Shown: positions 44,159 through 53,511 of the stretch, in pieces
Layout of the letters: each line of letters starts with the position of its first letter
How positions within the stretch are numbered: the stretch's first letter is position 1
Assembly: GCF_003020585.1 (NCBI RefSeq)
Contig: NZ_PXUE01000004.1
Span: 248,001-312,000 of the forward strand
Reading direction: 5' to 3'
Origin: Chryseobacterium aurantiacum
GTDB lineage: Bacteria > Bacteroidota > Bacteroidia > Flavobacteriales > Weeksellaceae
DNA: 64,000 nucleotides
The notes under the pieces: generated by a model
What the model saw: only the letters and a program-made list of their open reading frames with translations
Told to the model about the DNA's origin: nothing
Database searches by the model: none
Program-made: the position numbers and the translations under genes

Positions 44159-44232
44159 CATAAATTAGTACTTTAATTGGCCTTACAGCTATATTCAAAG
44201 GATATTAACGCCACTCACATAAAAGATTTGCT

Positions 44233-46035
44233 ATGACTACAGAAAACAATCTTTCTGAAAACGAAGAAAAGAAAAATCCTAATGACGTATCTCAGGAGAC
44301 CTCAGAGAACATAGTTTCTCATGATGCGCCCCCACATGAAGATGATGCAGAACACCTGGAAGAACATGAAGAAGTTGAAATCTCCCTGACTGATGCCTTA
44401 AAGGAAATGGAAACAATCATCAACACTCAAAATGCTGGTGAAAACTTCAAAAGATTCAATCAGTTAAAAGAAAAAGCAAGTCATTACATCCATGATGAAG
44501 TGGAAGATAAAAAGCATGAATATGTAGATGCCGGAAATGCTCCTGAAAACTTTAGTTATGAGCACCCGTCACAAACCAGATTCTCAGCTTTGGTCAATAT
44601 TTTCAGAGAAAAGCATGACAACTTCCAGAAAGGACAGGAAGAAGAGCAGAAAAAAAATCTTGAACACCGTCAAAACATTATTGAAAGATTAAAAAACCTT
44701 TATACCAACTCTGAACCGGGAACTAATCTTTTTAAATCCATTCGTGAGATTAAAGAAGAGTGGTCTAAAGCCGGACAGGTTGCTAAATCTGAGTTTAAAA
44801 TCCTTAACAATAATTATTTCCACCACCTGAATCAATTTTATCAGATGCTGGATCTGAATAAAGAATTTTTAGAGCAGGAATATAGCCACAATCTGGAAAA
44901 AAGACAGCACATCATTGCCCGTGCTCAGGAACTTGAAAATGAACCTGTCATTCAGAAAGCTTTAAATGAACTTCAATATCTTCATAAGCTTTGGAAAGAA
45001 GAAGCTGAACCTGTAGCAGAAGAGTTCCGTGAAAAAACTTGGGAAGAGTTCAAGGAAATTTCCAATAAAATCCACGAAAGAAAATCTGAACTTTCAGCAT
45101 CCATCGAAAAGGAACAAGGTGCAAATCTTGAAAAAAAGAACGAAATCATTGCTGAAATCAAGAAACTTTCTGAACCAGCTGAAACACCTAATCACAACTA
45201 CTGGCAAAACGCCATTAAAAGGGTGGAAGATCTACGTTCCGAATTTTTGAAAACAGGAAGCGTTCCAAGAAAACTTTCCAACCAAAACTGGAATGATTTC
45301 AAAACAACACTTAGAGGTTTCAATACAACCAAAAACAACTATTATAAGTCTTTAAAAGGTTCTCAGCAAGCGAATCTGGAAGAAAAACTTAAATTAATAC
45401 AAACTGCTCAGGACAATAAGAGCAATGAAGAGTGGGATATTTCTGTTCCATTATTCAAAAAGCTTCAGGAAGACTGGAAAAAAGTGGGTCACGTTCCAAA
45501 AAGCATGACGAATAAAATCTGGGATGAATTCCGTGATGCATGTAACGCTTTCTTCAACAATTACAGAGAAAAGAGCAATACTTCTACAGATAACTGGAAA
45601 GAGAACTATAAAAACAAAAAAGCTCTTCTTGAAGAATTAAAAACAGTTTCCAACGAAGAAGGAAGCATTGAAAAAATTGAACAAATCAAGACATCCTGGA
45701 ATAATATCGGGAAAGTTCCTAGAGATAAAATTTCAATTAATACAGAGTTTAATAAGACTTTAAGAGAAAAATTAAAGATCAATAAGATCAATGAACTTGA
45801 ACTGAAAGAAGAAGGTTTATCTGAAAACCAACTTACTGACAAGGCAAGAAAGATCAAAAACCAAATATCCGATCTTGAAGGAGAAATTGTAAAACTGGAA
45901 AACAACCTATCTTTCTTCAACAAACCATCAAGGGAAAATCCTCTTTTAAGAGATACTTACAACACCATTGATGAAAAGAAAGCTCATCTGGAAACATTAA
46001 AGCAGAATCTCCACAGCATCATTGCCGGAGAATAA
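44233..46035 (+). CDS. DUF349 repeat coiled-coil protein
   Basis: A 600-residue, highly charged, nearly all-helical protein. After an acidic N-terminal 75 residues it has repeated DUF349 units of about 70 residues, each with a W-x-x-x-G-x-V/x-P-x motif (EEWSKAGQVAKSEF, EFLKTGSVPRKLSNQNW, DWKKVGHVPKSMTNKIW, SWNNIGKVPRDKI). The C-terminal coiled coil is at about 545-600. DUF349 proteins have no established biochemical role. No signal peptide. Confidence 0.88.
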   Translation: MTTENNLSENEEKKNPNDVSQETSENIVSHDAPPHEDDAEHLEEHEEVEISLTDALKEMETIINTQNAGENFKRFNQLKEKASHYIHDEVEDKKHEYVDAGNAPENFSYEHPSQTRFSALVNIFREKHDNFQKGQEEEQKKNLEHRQNIIERLKNLYTNSEPGTNLFKSIREIKEEWSKAGQVAKSEFKILNNNYFHHLNQFYQMLDLNKEFLEQEYSHNLEKRQHIIARAQELENEPVIQKALNELQYLHKLWKEEAEPVAEEFREKTWEEFKEISNKIHERKSELSASIEKEQGANLEKKNEIIAEIKKLSEPAETPNHNYWQNAIKRVEDLRSEFLKTGSVPRKLSNQNWNDFKTTLRGFNTTKNNYYKSLKGSQQANLEEKLKLIQTAQDNKSNEEWDISVPLFKKLQEDWKKVGHVPKSMTNKIWDEFRDACNAFFNNYREKSNTSTDNWKENYKNKKALLEELKTVSNEEGSIEKIEQIKTSWNNIGKVPRDKISINTEFNKTLREKLKINKINELELKEEGLSENQLTDKARKIKNQISDLEGEIVKLENNLSFFNKPSRENPLLRDTYNTIDEKKAHLETLKQNLHSIIAGE

Positions 46036-46098
46036 ACCTTAATACAATAAATAAAGGCGGAGCAAAGCAATTTGTCTTCGCTTTTTCTTTTTACCAAC

Positions 46099-47124
46099 AT
46101 GAACAACGACGAATTATATATTAAAAGATGCATTGAGCTGGCTCAAAAGGCTCTAGGCAAAACCTACCCCAATCCACTTGTGGGAAGTGTAATTGTACAC
46201 AATGGAGAAATTATTGGCGAAGGCTACCATCATAAAGCAGGAGAACCACATGCTGAGATCAATGCCATTAATTCTGTTAAAAACAAGAGTTTGATTCCTG
46301 AATCTACCATTTATGTTTCACTGGAACCCTGTGCCCACTACGGAAAAACACCACCCTGCGCCTTAAAAATTAAAGAGCTTGGCTTTAAAAAAGTTGTCAT
46401 TGGAGCTATGGACTCCCATGACAAGGTTAATGGAAAAGGGAAAAAAATCATTCAGGATGCAGGGATTGAAGCTGTTTCGGGGATTCTTGAAAAAGAATGT
46501 ATTGAACTGAATAAAAGATTCTTCACTTATCATGAAAAGAAAAGACCTTACATGATCTTAAAATGGGCAGAATCTGGTGACGGTTTCTTAGACAAAGATT
46601 TTAAGCCTACTTTCATATCAAACGCTTTGGTTAATCAGTTTGTTCACCAGTTAAGAGCCGATGAACATGCCATTTTAGTAGGAACACAAACTGCATTAAA
46701 TGATAATCCAGGCTTAACGGTAAGGAATGTGGAAGGAACAAACCCAACCAGAATCTTAATTGATTTTGACTTAAAAGTTCCCCAGCATTTTAAGATCTAC
46801 AATAATGAAGCAAAAACACTGGTTTTAAATACCATCAAAGAAGGCACTGAAGATCATATTCAATTCATTAAAATCGAAAGGGAAAATTTCCCGGCAAACT
46901 TGATGGAAGCTTTATATAAAGAACAGATACAATCCGTTATTATTGAAGGCGGCCGTTTTACCTTACAACAATTTATTGATGCTGATCTCTGGGATGAAGC
47001 TATTATCATTAAAAATGAAAATCTAAAAGTAGAAAACGGCACAAAAGCCCCCAAATTTGACAATACAGCCTACAAAATAGAAAACTATAGGGATAATACC
47101 ATTTCTTTTTTTAAATCAAAATAA
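46099..47124 (+). CDS. ribD: Bifunctional riboflavin biosynthesis deaminase/reductase
   Basis: From ATG 46099 it has 341 residues; the open frame begins nine codons earlier with TTG. The deaminase domain has HAEINAI and EPCAHYGKTPPC, the zinc ligands of the cytidine deaminase fold. The reductase domain starts near residue 145 (KKRPYMILKWAESGDGFL) and has ILVGTQTALNDNPGLTVRN and IIEGGRFTLQQFI. It catalyses steps two and three of riboflavin synthesis. It is not next to other rib genes here. Confidence 0.94.
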   Translation: MNNDELYIKRCIELAQKALGKTYPNPLVGSVIVHNGEIIGEGYHHKAGEPHAEINAINSVKNKSLIPESTIYVSLEPCAHYGKTPPCALKIKELGFKKVVIGAMDSHDKVNGKGKKIIQDAGIEAVSGILEKECIELNKRFFTYHEKKRPYMILKWAESGDGFLDKDFKPTFISNALVNQFVHQLRADEHAILVGTQTALNDNPGLTVRNVEGTNPTRILIDFDLKVPQHFKIYNNEAKTLVLNTIKEGTEDHIQFIKIERENFPANLMEALYKEQIQSVIIEGGRFTLQQFIDADLWDEAIIIKNENLKVENGTKAPKFDNTAYKIENYRDNTISFFKSK

Positions 47125-47186
47125 AGCAATTTATCACCTGTACATGAAATAATTTCTTTATATTAGTAATACCAAAACATATTACC

Positions 47187-47351
47187 ATGAAAAACATACA
47201 GAAAGTTTCAAGACAAGGCTTAAAAAAAGTACAAGGAGGTATAGCCCCAAAATGTTGTTCATATTATCCACCTGCATGGCAACATTGCTGCCCTACCCCA
47301 TCCAGCATGAGCTGCCCACCACCTTGGGTGGATGGAAGTTTTCCTTGCTAG
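47187..47351 (+). CDS. Short GG-leader cysteine-rich peptide (bacteriocin-like/RiPP precursor candidate)
   Basis: A 54-residue ORF starting MKNIQKVSRQGLKKVQGG. The first 18 residues look like the double-glycine leader of small secreted peptides common in Chryseobacterium. The core starts IAPKCCSYYPPAW and holds six Cys and many Pro. Its own terminator follows 20 bases later. No protease-transporter or modification enzyme gene lies nearby, so export or maturation would depend on a locus elsewhere. Coding status is supported by the leader and the terminator. Confidence 0.72.
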   Translation: MKNIQKVSRQGLKKVQGGIAPKCCSYYPPAWQHCCPTPSSMSCPPPWVDGSFPC

Positions 47352-47370
47352 ACTATTTATATACAAATCA

Positions 47371-47396
47371 AAAGAGCGGAAACGCTCTTTTTTTTA
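47371..47396 (+). terminator. Terminator of the GG-leader peptide gene
   Basis: AAAGAGCG-GAAA-CGCTCTTT, 8-bp stem with a GNRA tetraloop, then a long T tract. Confidence 0.9.
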
Positions 47397-47444
47397 TTAA
47401 AATACTTTTTCACGAATACACATGGATAGTGAATTCTAAAGTTT

Positions 47445-47452
47445 TAAATTTG
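47445..47452 (+). promoter_or_regulatory. -7 box of the YigZ-family gene
   Basis: TAAATTTG lies 23 bases before the ATG at 47475. Confidence 0.6.
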
Positions 47453-47474
47453 CAAAACTAACTGCTGAGAGGAA

Positions 47475-48077
47475 ATGTTTGAATACAAAACCATAGAAAA
47501 ACCCATAGAAGACACCCTGTTAAAAGAAAAAGGAAGCAAGTTCATTGGATTTGCCTACCCTGTTAACAATGAAAAAGAATTAAAAGCAGCATTGGAAAAG
47601 GTTAGGACTGAGCATCCAAAGGCCACCCATCATTGTTATGCTTTCAGAATGGGATTAAGTGGTGAAAATTACAGAGCCAATGATGACGGAGAACCATCAG
47701 GAAGTGCAGGGTTGCCTATTTACAATCAACTACTAGCCAACGAAGTCACCAATGTACTGGTTATTGTAGTTCGTTACTATGGCGGAACCAAGCTGGGTGT
47801 TTCCGGATTGGTAAAAACCTACAAAGAATCAGCAAAGATTACCCTTGAAGAAGCCAACATTATCACAAGAGAACTGGAAACAGAAATTGAAATCCAGTTT
47901 AATTTTAATCAGCAGAATACAATTTTCACGCTCCTTTCAAAATTTGATGCGAAAGTTATTAATTTCGATGCTAATGAAAACTGCATCCTTACGGCTTCAT
48001 TAAAACTTGCACAAAGAGAAAGCATCTCAGAAAAATTATCTGAAATGCAACATGTATCATTCGAGTTTAGTGAATAG
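47475..48077 (+). CDS. YigZ/IMPACT family protein
   Basis: A 200-residue protein. The IMPACT domain has KGSKFIGFAYPVNNEKELK, ATHHCYAFRMGLSGENYRANDDGEPSGSAGLPI and VLVIVVRYYGGTKLGVSGLVKTY, all hallmark segments. A C-terminal ferredoxin-like domain resembles EF-G domain IV-type folds. The family is linked to translational regulation, but the bacterial function is not settled. A nearly identical copy of its 3' coding segment (48021-48048) reappears as the terminator at 48183-48206. Confidence 0.92.
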   Translation: MFEYKTIEKPIEDTLLKEKGSKFIGFAYPVNNEKELKAALEKVRTEHPKATHHCYAFRMGLSGENYRANDDGEPSGSAGLPIYNQLLANEVTNVLVIVVRYYGGTKLGVSGLVKTYKESAKITLEEANIITRELETEIEIQFNFNQQNTIFTLLSKFDAKVINFDANENCILTASLKLAQRESISEKLSEMQHVSFEFSE

Positions 48078-48182
48078 CACCCTTTATAATCAAAAATAAA
48101 GAAAAGGCATACATTTTATCTATGGCCAATTCTATATTTGACATTCTTTTAGCAGAACCTTTTATTTTACAGCATAAAAAAA

Positions 48183-48206
48183 CATCTCAGAAAATTATCT
48201 GAGATG
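48183..48206 (-). terminator. Terminator between convergent YigZ-family and metallopeptidase genes
   Basis: CATCTCAGA/TCTGAGATG, 9-bp stem with a 6-base loop; seven Ts follow on the minus strand. Confidence 0.85.
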
Positions 48207-48232
48207 CTATATATTTCATTTGATCTTAATGA

Positions 48233-48943
48233 TTAATCTCTTCTTCCTCCAAGAAGTAAAGATCCCCAGTAAAGAAGTTGGGCTAAAGATCCCAGGGCTG
48301 CTACCACATATGTTCTTGCTGCCCATTTTAAACTATCCTGAACCCCTACAAATTCTTCAGCAGTTACAGTTCCTGTATCCTTAAGCCATTTCATAGCTCT
48401 GTTGCTGGCATCATATTCTACCGGTAACGTTACAAAGGCAAAAAGGGTTGTTACTGCAAACATTGCCACTCCAATCGCTAAAACAGTTGTATTACCATTT
48501 GGATTTTCAATTGTTCTTGAAGCTGCCATTACTGCGATACCCGCTATAAGCACAAACTGCATCAGATTGGAACTTATGTTTACAATAGGAACCAGCTTGG
48601 AGCGCAGGTTCAACATTGAATACCCTCTTGCGTGTTGTACAGCATGCCCGCATTCATGGGCTGCCACAGCTGCTGCAGCTGCATTTCTTTGCATATATAC
48701 TCCTTCGGAAAGGTTTACTGTTTTATCTCCTGGATTATAGTGATCCGTTAACTGTCCGGGAACTGATATTACCTGAACATCATTAATCCCGTTATCTCTC
48801 AACATTTTCTCTGCTACTTCTTTCCCCGAAAGGCCGTTTCGCAGATGTACATTGGAATAATATTCAAATTTTGATTTCAACCTGGATGAAACCCACCAGC
48901 TCACCAGCATTGAAATACCAATAATGATATAATAACCCGCCAT
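48233..48943 (-). CDS. Membrane zinc metallopeptidase, YugP type
   Basis: A 236-residue protein with a membrane segment at the N-terminus and two or three in the second half. AAAVAAHECGHAVQHARGY is an HExxH zinc motif followed by the family-specific GHAVQHA. The GSLLLGGRRD tail is typical of YugP. These are predicted membrane peptidases of unknown substrate. It is monocistronic and divergent from the GNAT gene. Confidence 0.9.
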   Translation of the reverse strand: MAGYYIIIGISMLVSWWVSSRLKSKFEYYSNVHLRNGLSGKEVAEKMLRDNGINDVQVISVPGQLTDHYNPGDKTVNLSEGVYMQRNAAAAAVAAHECGHAVQHARGYSMLNLRSKLVPIVNISSNLMQFVLIAGIAVMAASRTIENPNGNTTVLAIGVAMFAVTTLFAFVTLPVEYDASNRAMKWLKDTGTVTAEEFVGVQDSLKWAARTYVVAALGSLAQLLYWGSLLLGGRRD

Positions 48944-49017
48944 TTTATATAGATTTTGTGTTCAATTTTTAAGCATAATGATATAAAAACTGTGCCAAAG
49001 TATCCGATATTATTATT

Positions 49018-49025
49018 TATATTTG
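49018..49025 (+). promoter_or_regulatory. -7 box of the GNAT gene
   Basis: TATATTTG lies 22 bases before the ATG at 49048. Confidence 0.65.
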
Positions 49026-49047
49026 TCCTTAAATTACCTCAAAAAAC

Positions 49048-50184
49048 ATGTCTACAATTTCAATTATTGAAGTAAAAACAGCTGGTCAACTCAAGCAATT
49101 CGTAAGATTTCCGATGGATTTATACAAAAATAATCCATACTATGTTCCATCCTTTATTAAAGATGAAATGAAAATCTGGGATGCAAAAGAAAATCCGGCC
49201 CTGGATTACTCCGAATCAAAACAATTTCTGGCTATCAAAGACAATAAGGTAATTGGAAGAATTGCTGTCATTATTAATCATAAGGAAGAAAAGGAATTAG
49301 GCATCAAAAAAGTACGATTTGGTTGGATAGATTTCATTGATGATATTGAAGTTTCCAAAGCCTTAATTCAAACCGCAATTGATTATGCCAAAGAACATAA
49401 AATTGACAAGATTGAAGGACCAATGGGCTTTACCAATCTTGATAAGGCGGGTATGCTGACTATGGGGTTTGACAAACTGGCGACAATGATTGGAATTTAT
49501 AACTATTCCTATTATCCAAAACATCTTGAAAAACTGGGATTAACCAAAGAAAAAGAATGGGTAGAATATGAAATGAATTTTCCAAAAGTACTTCCTGAAA
49601 AAGTAGAAAAATTCAGCGGGCTGATTGCTCAGAAGTATAAGCTAAGTGTTCTCAAATTCAAATCAAAGGAAGAAATTCTCCCTTATGTAGAACCTATGTT
49701 CAAGCTATTGGATGAAACCTACAAACATCTTTCTACGTATACTCCAATTTCGGATGAACAGATCAAAACTTACAAAGAGAAATACTTCCCTCTTATTGAT
49801 AAAAACTATGTCATATGTGTAGTGGATGAAAACCAGCAGCTGGTTTCTTTTGCCATTACCATGCCCTCCTACTCGAAAGCTTTACAAAAGTCAAAAGGAA
49901 AACTATTTCCTTTCGGATGGTGGCACTTTTTACAGGCCAGCAAGAAGAATGACCGTGCCAATTTCTACCTTATCGGAATTCATCCTGAATATCAAAGACG
50001 CGGGGTAACGGCAATTATTTTCAAGGAAATATTTGTACGATTTACAAGTATGGGAATTAATTTTGCAGAAACCAATCCTGAGCTTGAAGAAAACAAAAGT
50101 GTACAGGTTCTATGGCAGGATTACAATCCTGTAAATCATAAAAGAAGAAGAACCTACTCATTGATGATAAATAATGAACAATAA
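49048..50184 (+). CDS. GNAT-like acetyltransferase, long form
   Basis: A 378-residue protein. The C-terminal part has FYLIGIHPEYQRRGVTAIIFKEIF, the acetyl-CoA-binding motif A (RRGVTA) of GNAT enzymes. An N-terminal half (RFPMDLYKNNPYYVPSFIKDEM...FLAIKDNKVIGRIAVIIN) looks like a second, degenerate GNAT repeat, so the fold may be a double GNAT. The substrate is unknown; peptidoglycan or small-molecule acylation is possible. Confidence 0.8.
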   Translation: MSTISIIEVKTAGQLKQFVRFPMDLYKNNPYYVPSFIKDEMKIWDAKENPALDYSESKQFLAIKDNKVIGRIAVIINHKEEKELGIKKVRFGWIDFIDDIEVSKALIQTAIDYAKEHKIDKIEGPMGFTNLDKAGMLTMGFDKLATMIGIYNYSYYPKHLEKLGLTKEKEWVEYEMNFPKVLPEKVEKFSGLIAQKYKLSVLKFKSKEEILPYVEPMFKLLDETYKHLSTYTPISDEQIKTYKEKYFPLIDKNYVICVVDENQQLVSFAITMPSYSKALQKSKGKLFPFGWWHFLQASKKNDRANFYLIGIHPEYQRRGVTAIIFKEIFVRFTSMGINFAETNPELEENKSVQVLWQDYNPVNHKRRRTYSLMINNEQ

Positions 50185-50272
50185 ATAAGGAGCCTTGGGT
50201 AATGCTTTCGTTTTCATTACCCGGCAACCATTATTTACGACCTGCAATCTTTAAATTCTCTAAATTTACTCT

Positions 50273-50449
50273 ATGAAACCACAGCTTATCATCTTTGCTA
50301 TTTTAATCGCAGGATTTATCATTTACAATTTCTTCCTACAATCCCAGGATGACAGAACCAATACTGTGATTAACATCATTTTTGCCAGTCTTCTTTTTGG
50401 ATACATCTCATTCATGGCATATTCGCTTCTAAAAAAAATGAAGAAATAA
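50273..50449 (+). CDS. Small membrane protein (58 residues)
   Basis: ORF from ATG 50273 to TAA 50449 with MKPQLIIFAILIAGFIIYNF and NIIFASLLFGYISFMAYSLL as two transmembrane helices joined by a polar hairpin, and a basic end KKMKK. It is a coherent two-helix topology and lies just ahead of nuoA but before its promoter. Function unknown. Such short genes are often missed. Confidence 0.65.
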   Translation: MKPQLIIFAILIAGFIIYNFFLQSQDDRTNTVINIIFASLLFGYISFMAYSLLKKMKK

Positions 50450-50540
50450 TCCGTTATTTTTATTGATTCTAAATTGTATTTTTTCACCATTTTCAGCCGA
50501 CTTTTAAGCTGATAAATTTCACCCTTTCTTGTTTATTCGC

Positions 50541-50548
50541 TAAATTTG
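50541..50548 (+). promoter_or_regulatory. -7 box of the nuo operon
   Basis: TAAATTTG lies 23 bases before the nuoA ATG; the preceding 120 bases are gene-free. No clear -33 TTG at the ideal distance. Confidence 0.6.
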
Positions 50549-50571
50549 CAAATTGAGATAATAATGCAAAA

Positions 50572-50943
50572 ATGAATTTACCTGAAAGTTATATTCCAAT
50601 CCTTATCCAGGCAGGTGTAGCAGTAGCATTCGTAGCTGTTTCTTTACTTGGAGCACATTTCCTAGGTCCAAAGCAGAAAAAAGGAGATTCTGTAAAAAAC
50701 CAAAGCTGGGAATGTGGAGTTCCTAGCGAGGGAAATGCAAGAACACCGTTTTCCATCAAGTACTTCCTGACTGCGGTATTGTTCGTACTATTCGATATTG
50801 AAATCGTATTCTTTTATCCATATGCGGTAAACTTCAGAGAATTCGGCATGGAAGGATTCCTGGCTGTACTTACATTCGTTGCGATATTCTTCGTAGCGTT
50901 TTTCTATGTTTGGAAGCGTGGTGCCTTAGATTGGGATAAATAA
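50572..50943 (+). CDS. nuoA: NADH-quinone oxidoreductase subunit A
   Basis: A 123-residue protein with three transmembrane helices. The loop SWECGVPSEGNARTPFSIKYF and helix FVLFDIEIVFFYPY are the family signature; Cys in WECG lies in the switching loop near the quinone site. First subunit of the complex I operon. A 118-base spacer of AT-rich repeated words separates it from nuoB. Confidence 0.96.
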   Translation: MNLPESYIPILIQAGVAVAFVAVSLLGAHFLGPKQKKGDSVKNQSWECGVPSEGNARTPFSIKYFLTAVLFVLFDIEIVFFYPYAVNFREFGMEGFLAVLTFVAIFFVAFFYVWKRGALDWDK

Positions 50944-51061
50944 AAGTAAAATTATGAATTGTGAATAATGGATTTTGGATCGCAATTCTTCAAAAGAAGA
51001 TTTCTTAGAAAAATCATCCAAAATTTTAATTCAAAATCTAAAATTTAAAATCATCTACAAG

Positions 51062-51622
51062 ATGTCAGATAAAAAACCAGTAATAAGAACAGATGCACCT
51101 GCTCCCGAAGGATATGAAGGAGAAGGGTTTTTCGCAACAAAACTGAGCAGTGTAATCGGGATGGCAAGAAAGTTTTCACTTTGGCCGTTACCTTTTGCTA
51201 CCTCTTGTTGTGGTATTGAGTTTATGGCTACCCTGAACCCGACTTATGATGCTTCAAGATTTGGTATGGAAAGAAACTCTTTCTCTCCAAGACAAGCAGA
51301 CATGCTGATGGTTTGTGGAACTATATCAAAAAAATTAGGACCGGTCCTTAAAGAAGTTTATACTCAAATGGCTGAACCCAAATGGGTAGTAGCTGTTGGA
51401 GCATGTGCTTCCAGTGGTGGTATTTTTGATACATATTCTGTTCTTCAGGGAATAGATAAGATAATTCCGGTGGATGTTTATGTTCCTGGATGTCCTCCAA
51501 GACCAGAGCAAATTATTGAAGGGGTAATGCAGGTACAGGCTCTTGCAGAAAGCGAAAGCATCAGAAGAAGAGATATGCCTGAATATCAGAAATTATTAGA
51601 TTCTTACAACATAAGCAACTAA
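51062..51622 (+). CDS. nuoB: NADH-quinone oxidoreductase subunit B
   Basis: From ATG 51062 it has 186 residues; the frame is open for 29 codons upstream, but those are translated spacer (SKILIQNLKFKIIYK). TSCCGIEFMA, VGACASSGG and YVPGCPPRPE supply the four Cys ligands of cluster N2, the last electron carrier before quinone. nuoC starts seven bases later. Confidence 0.96.
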   Translation: MSDKKPVIRTDAPAPEGYEGEGFFATKLSSVIGMARKFSLWPLPFATSCCGIEFMATLNPTYDASRFGMERNSFSPRQADMLMVCGTISKKLGPVLKEVYTQMAEPKWVVAVGACASSGGIFDTYSVLQGIDKIIPVDVYVPGCPPRPEQIIEGVMQVQALAESESIRRRDMPEYQKLLDSYNISN

Positions 51623-51628
51623 ACGGAA

Positions 51629-52123
51629 ATGACAAACGAATTTGTATTAGAAGCAATTACCAGAGAATTTCCGGAATCTGTTATTTCAAGTTCAGAGCCA
51701 TATGGAATGCTGACCATTGAAGTGAAAAAAGAAGATATCAAGAAGATCATTCATTATCTTAAGGATTCAACTTTGGAAATCAATTTCCTTACCGATGTAT
51801 GTGGAATTCACTACCCTGAGTTTCCAGAAAAGGAAATAGGTGTAGTCTACCATTTACATAACATGATGGCTAATTTCAGATTACGTCTGAAAATCTTTAT
51901 GTCCAGAGAAAATATTGAAGTAGATTCTCTTGTTGAATTATATGCCGGAGCTAACTGGATGGAAAGAGAAACGTATGATTTCTACGGGATTAAGTTTAAA
52001 GGACATCCTGATCTTAGGCCTATCCTGAATATGGAAGATCTTGGATACCACCCAATGTTGAAAGAATATCGACTGGAAGACGGTACAAGAACCGACAAGA
52101 ATGATAATATGTTCGGAAGATAA
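51629..52123 (+). CDS. nuoC: NADH-quinone oxidoreductase subunit C
   Basis: A 164-residue protein. The C-terminal signature is LYAGANWMERETYDFYGIKFKGHPDLRPIL. It forms part of the peripheral arm beside NuoD and is a separate gene, not fused to nuoD. A 61-base spacer with AGCTAAAAGCA words follows. Confidence 0.95.
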   Translation: MTNEFVLEAITREFPESVISSSEPYGMLTIEVKKEDIKKIIHYLKDSTLEINFLTDVCGIHYPEFPEKEIGVVYHLHNMMANFRLRLKIFMSRENIEVDSLVELYAGANWMERETYDFYGIKFKGHPDLRPILNMEDLGYHPMLKEYRLEDGTRTDKNDNMFGR

Positions 52124-52184
52124 AAAGCGAATGGCCAATGGTATCCAGCCAATAGCCGGAAGCAAATAGCTAAAAGCAATCATT

Positions 52185-53408
52185 ATGAAAGATAACTCAT
52201 TATCTAATATACTAAACCAATACGAAAGTAAGGAACAGATTGACGGACAATTATACACCCTCAATTTAGGACCCACCCACCCTGCTACTCACGGGATTTT
52301 CCAGAATATCTTAACGATGGACGGAGAGAGAATTCTTCATGCAGAGCAGACAGTAGGATACATCCACAGAGCATTTGAGAAAATTTCTGAAAGAAGAAAC
52401 TATTCTCAGATTACGACTCTTACTGACCGTATGAATTACTGTTCTGCACCAATCAACAATTTGGGTTGGCACATGACAGTTGAGAAGCTGATCGGCGTTA
52501 AAGTTCCAAAGCGTGTAGACTATATGCGTGTTATCTTAATGGAACTTGCCAGAATTGGAGACCACCTGATTTGTAATGGGGTAACCGGAATGGACTCAGG
52601 AGCAATTACAGGTCTTACCTATATGTTCATTGAAAGAGAACGTATTTATGATATGTATGAGCAGATCTGTGGAGCAAGGATGACAACCAATATGGGAAGA
52701 ATCGGAGGATTTGAAAGAGATTTCACTCCAAAATTCCATGAGTTATTGCAAGACTTCTTAAAAACATTCCCTGCAAGATTTAAAGAATTCGGTACTTTAT
52801 TAGAAAGAAACAGAATCTTTATGGACAGAACCATTGGTACGGGAGCAATTTCTGCTGAAAGAGCATTAAGCTATGGTTTCACAGGTCCCAACCTACGTGC
52901 AGCAGGCGTAGATTATGATGTAAGAGTTGCAGAACCTTATTCATCATACGAAGATTTCGACTTTATTATTCCTGTAGGAACTTCAGGAGATACTTACGAC
53001 CGTTTCATGGTTCGTCAACAAGAAATCTGGGAATCACTTAAAATTATCAAACAAGCATACGAAAATCTTCCGGAAGGACCATTCCACGCGGATGTTCCTG
53101 ACTTCTATCTTCCTGAAAAGGCGGATGTATATCAAAAAATGGAAGCATTGATCTACCACTTCAAAATTGTAATGGGAGAAACTGATGTTCCAAAAGGAGA
53201 AGTATACCATGCTGTAGAGGGTGGAAACGGAGAATTAGGATTTTATCTTGTAAGTGACGGAGGAAGAAGCCCTTACAGACTTCACTTCAGAAGACCATGC
53301 TTCATCTACTATCAGGCATATCCTGAAATGATTACAGGTTCTGTAATTTCAGATGCCATTGTAACGATGTGTAGTATGAATATTATTGCGGGAGAATTAG
53401 ACGCATAA
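52185..53408 (+). CDS. nuoD: NADH-quinone oxidoreductase subunit D
   Basis: A 407-residue 49-kDa subunit. LGPTHPATHGIFQNILTMDGE, HRAFEKISERRNY and the C-terminal DAIVTMCSMNIIAGELDA (the conserved Asp of the hydrogenase-like fold) are visible. Builds the quinone pocket with NuoB. A 79-base spacer rich in TTGTACA words follows. Confidence 0.96.
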   Translation: MKDNSLSNILNQYESKEQIDGQLYTLNLGPTHPATHGIFQNILTMDGERILHAEQTVGYIHRAFEKISERRNYSQITTLTDRMNYCSAPINNLGWHMTVEKLIGVKVPKRVDYMRVILMELARIGDHLICNGVTGMDSGAITGLTYMFIERERIYDMYEQICGARMTTNMGRIGGFERDFTPKFHELLQDFLKTFPARFKEFGTLLERNRIFMDRTIGTGAISAERALSYGFTGPNLRAAGVDYDVRVAEPYSSYEDFDFIIPVGTSGDTYDRFMVRQQEIWESLKIIKQAYENLPEGPFHADVPDFYLPEKADVYQKMEALIYHFKIVMGETDVPKGEVYHAVEGGNGELGFYLVSDGGRSPYRLHFRRPCFIYYQAYPEMITGSVISDAIVTMCSMNIIAGELDA

Positions 53409-53511
53409 CAATTGTAAAAAGTACCATTGTAAAATGTATTTATGATTTTACAATGATCGAATAAATAAGTCATTAGTACATTGTACATTGTACAATAATA
53501 CATTTAAAAAA

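Noticed and set aside
47252..47461. A 69-codon plus-strand ORF after ribD
   Set aside because: It overlaps the GG-leader peptide in another frame and runs through its terminator hairpin.
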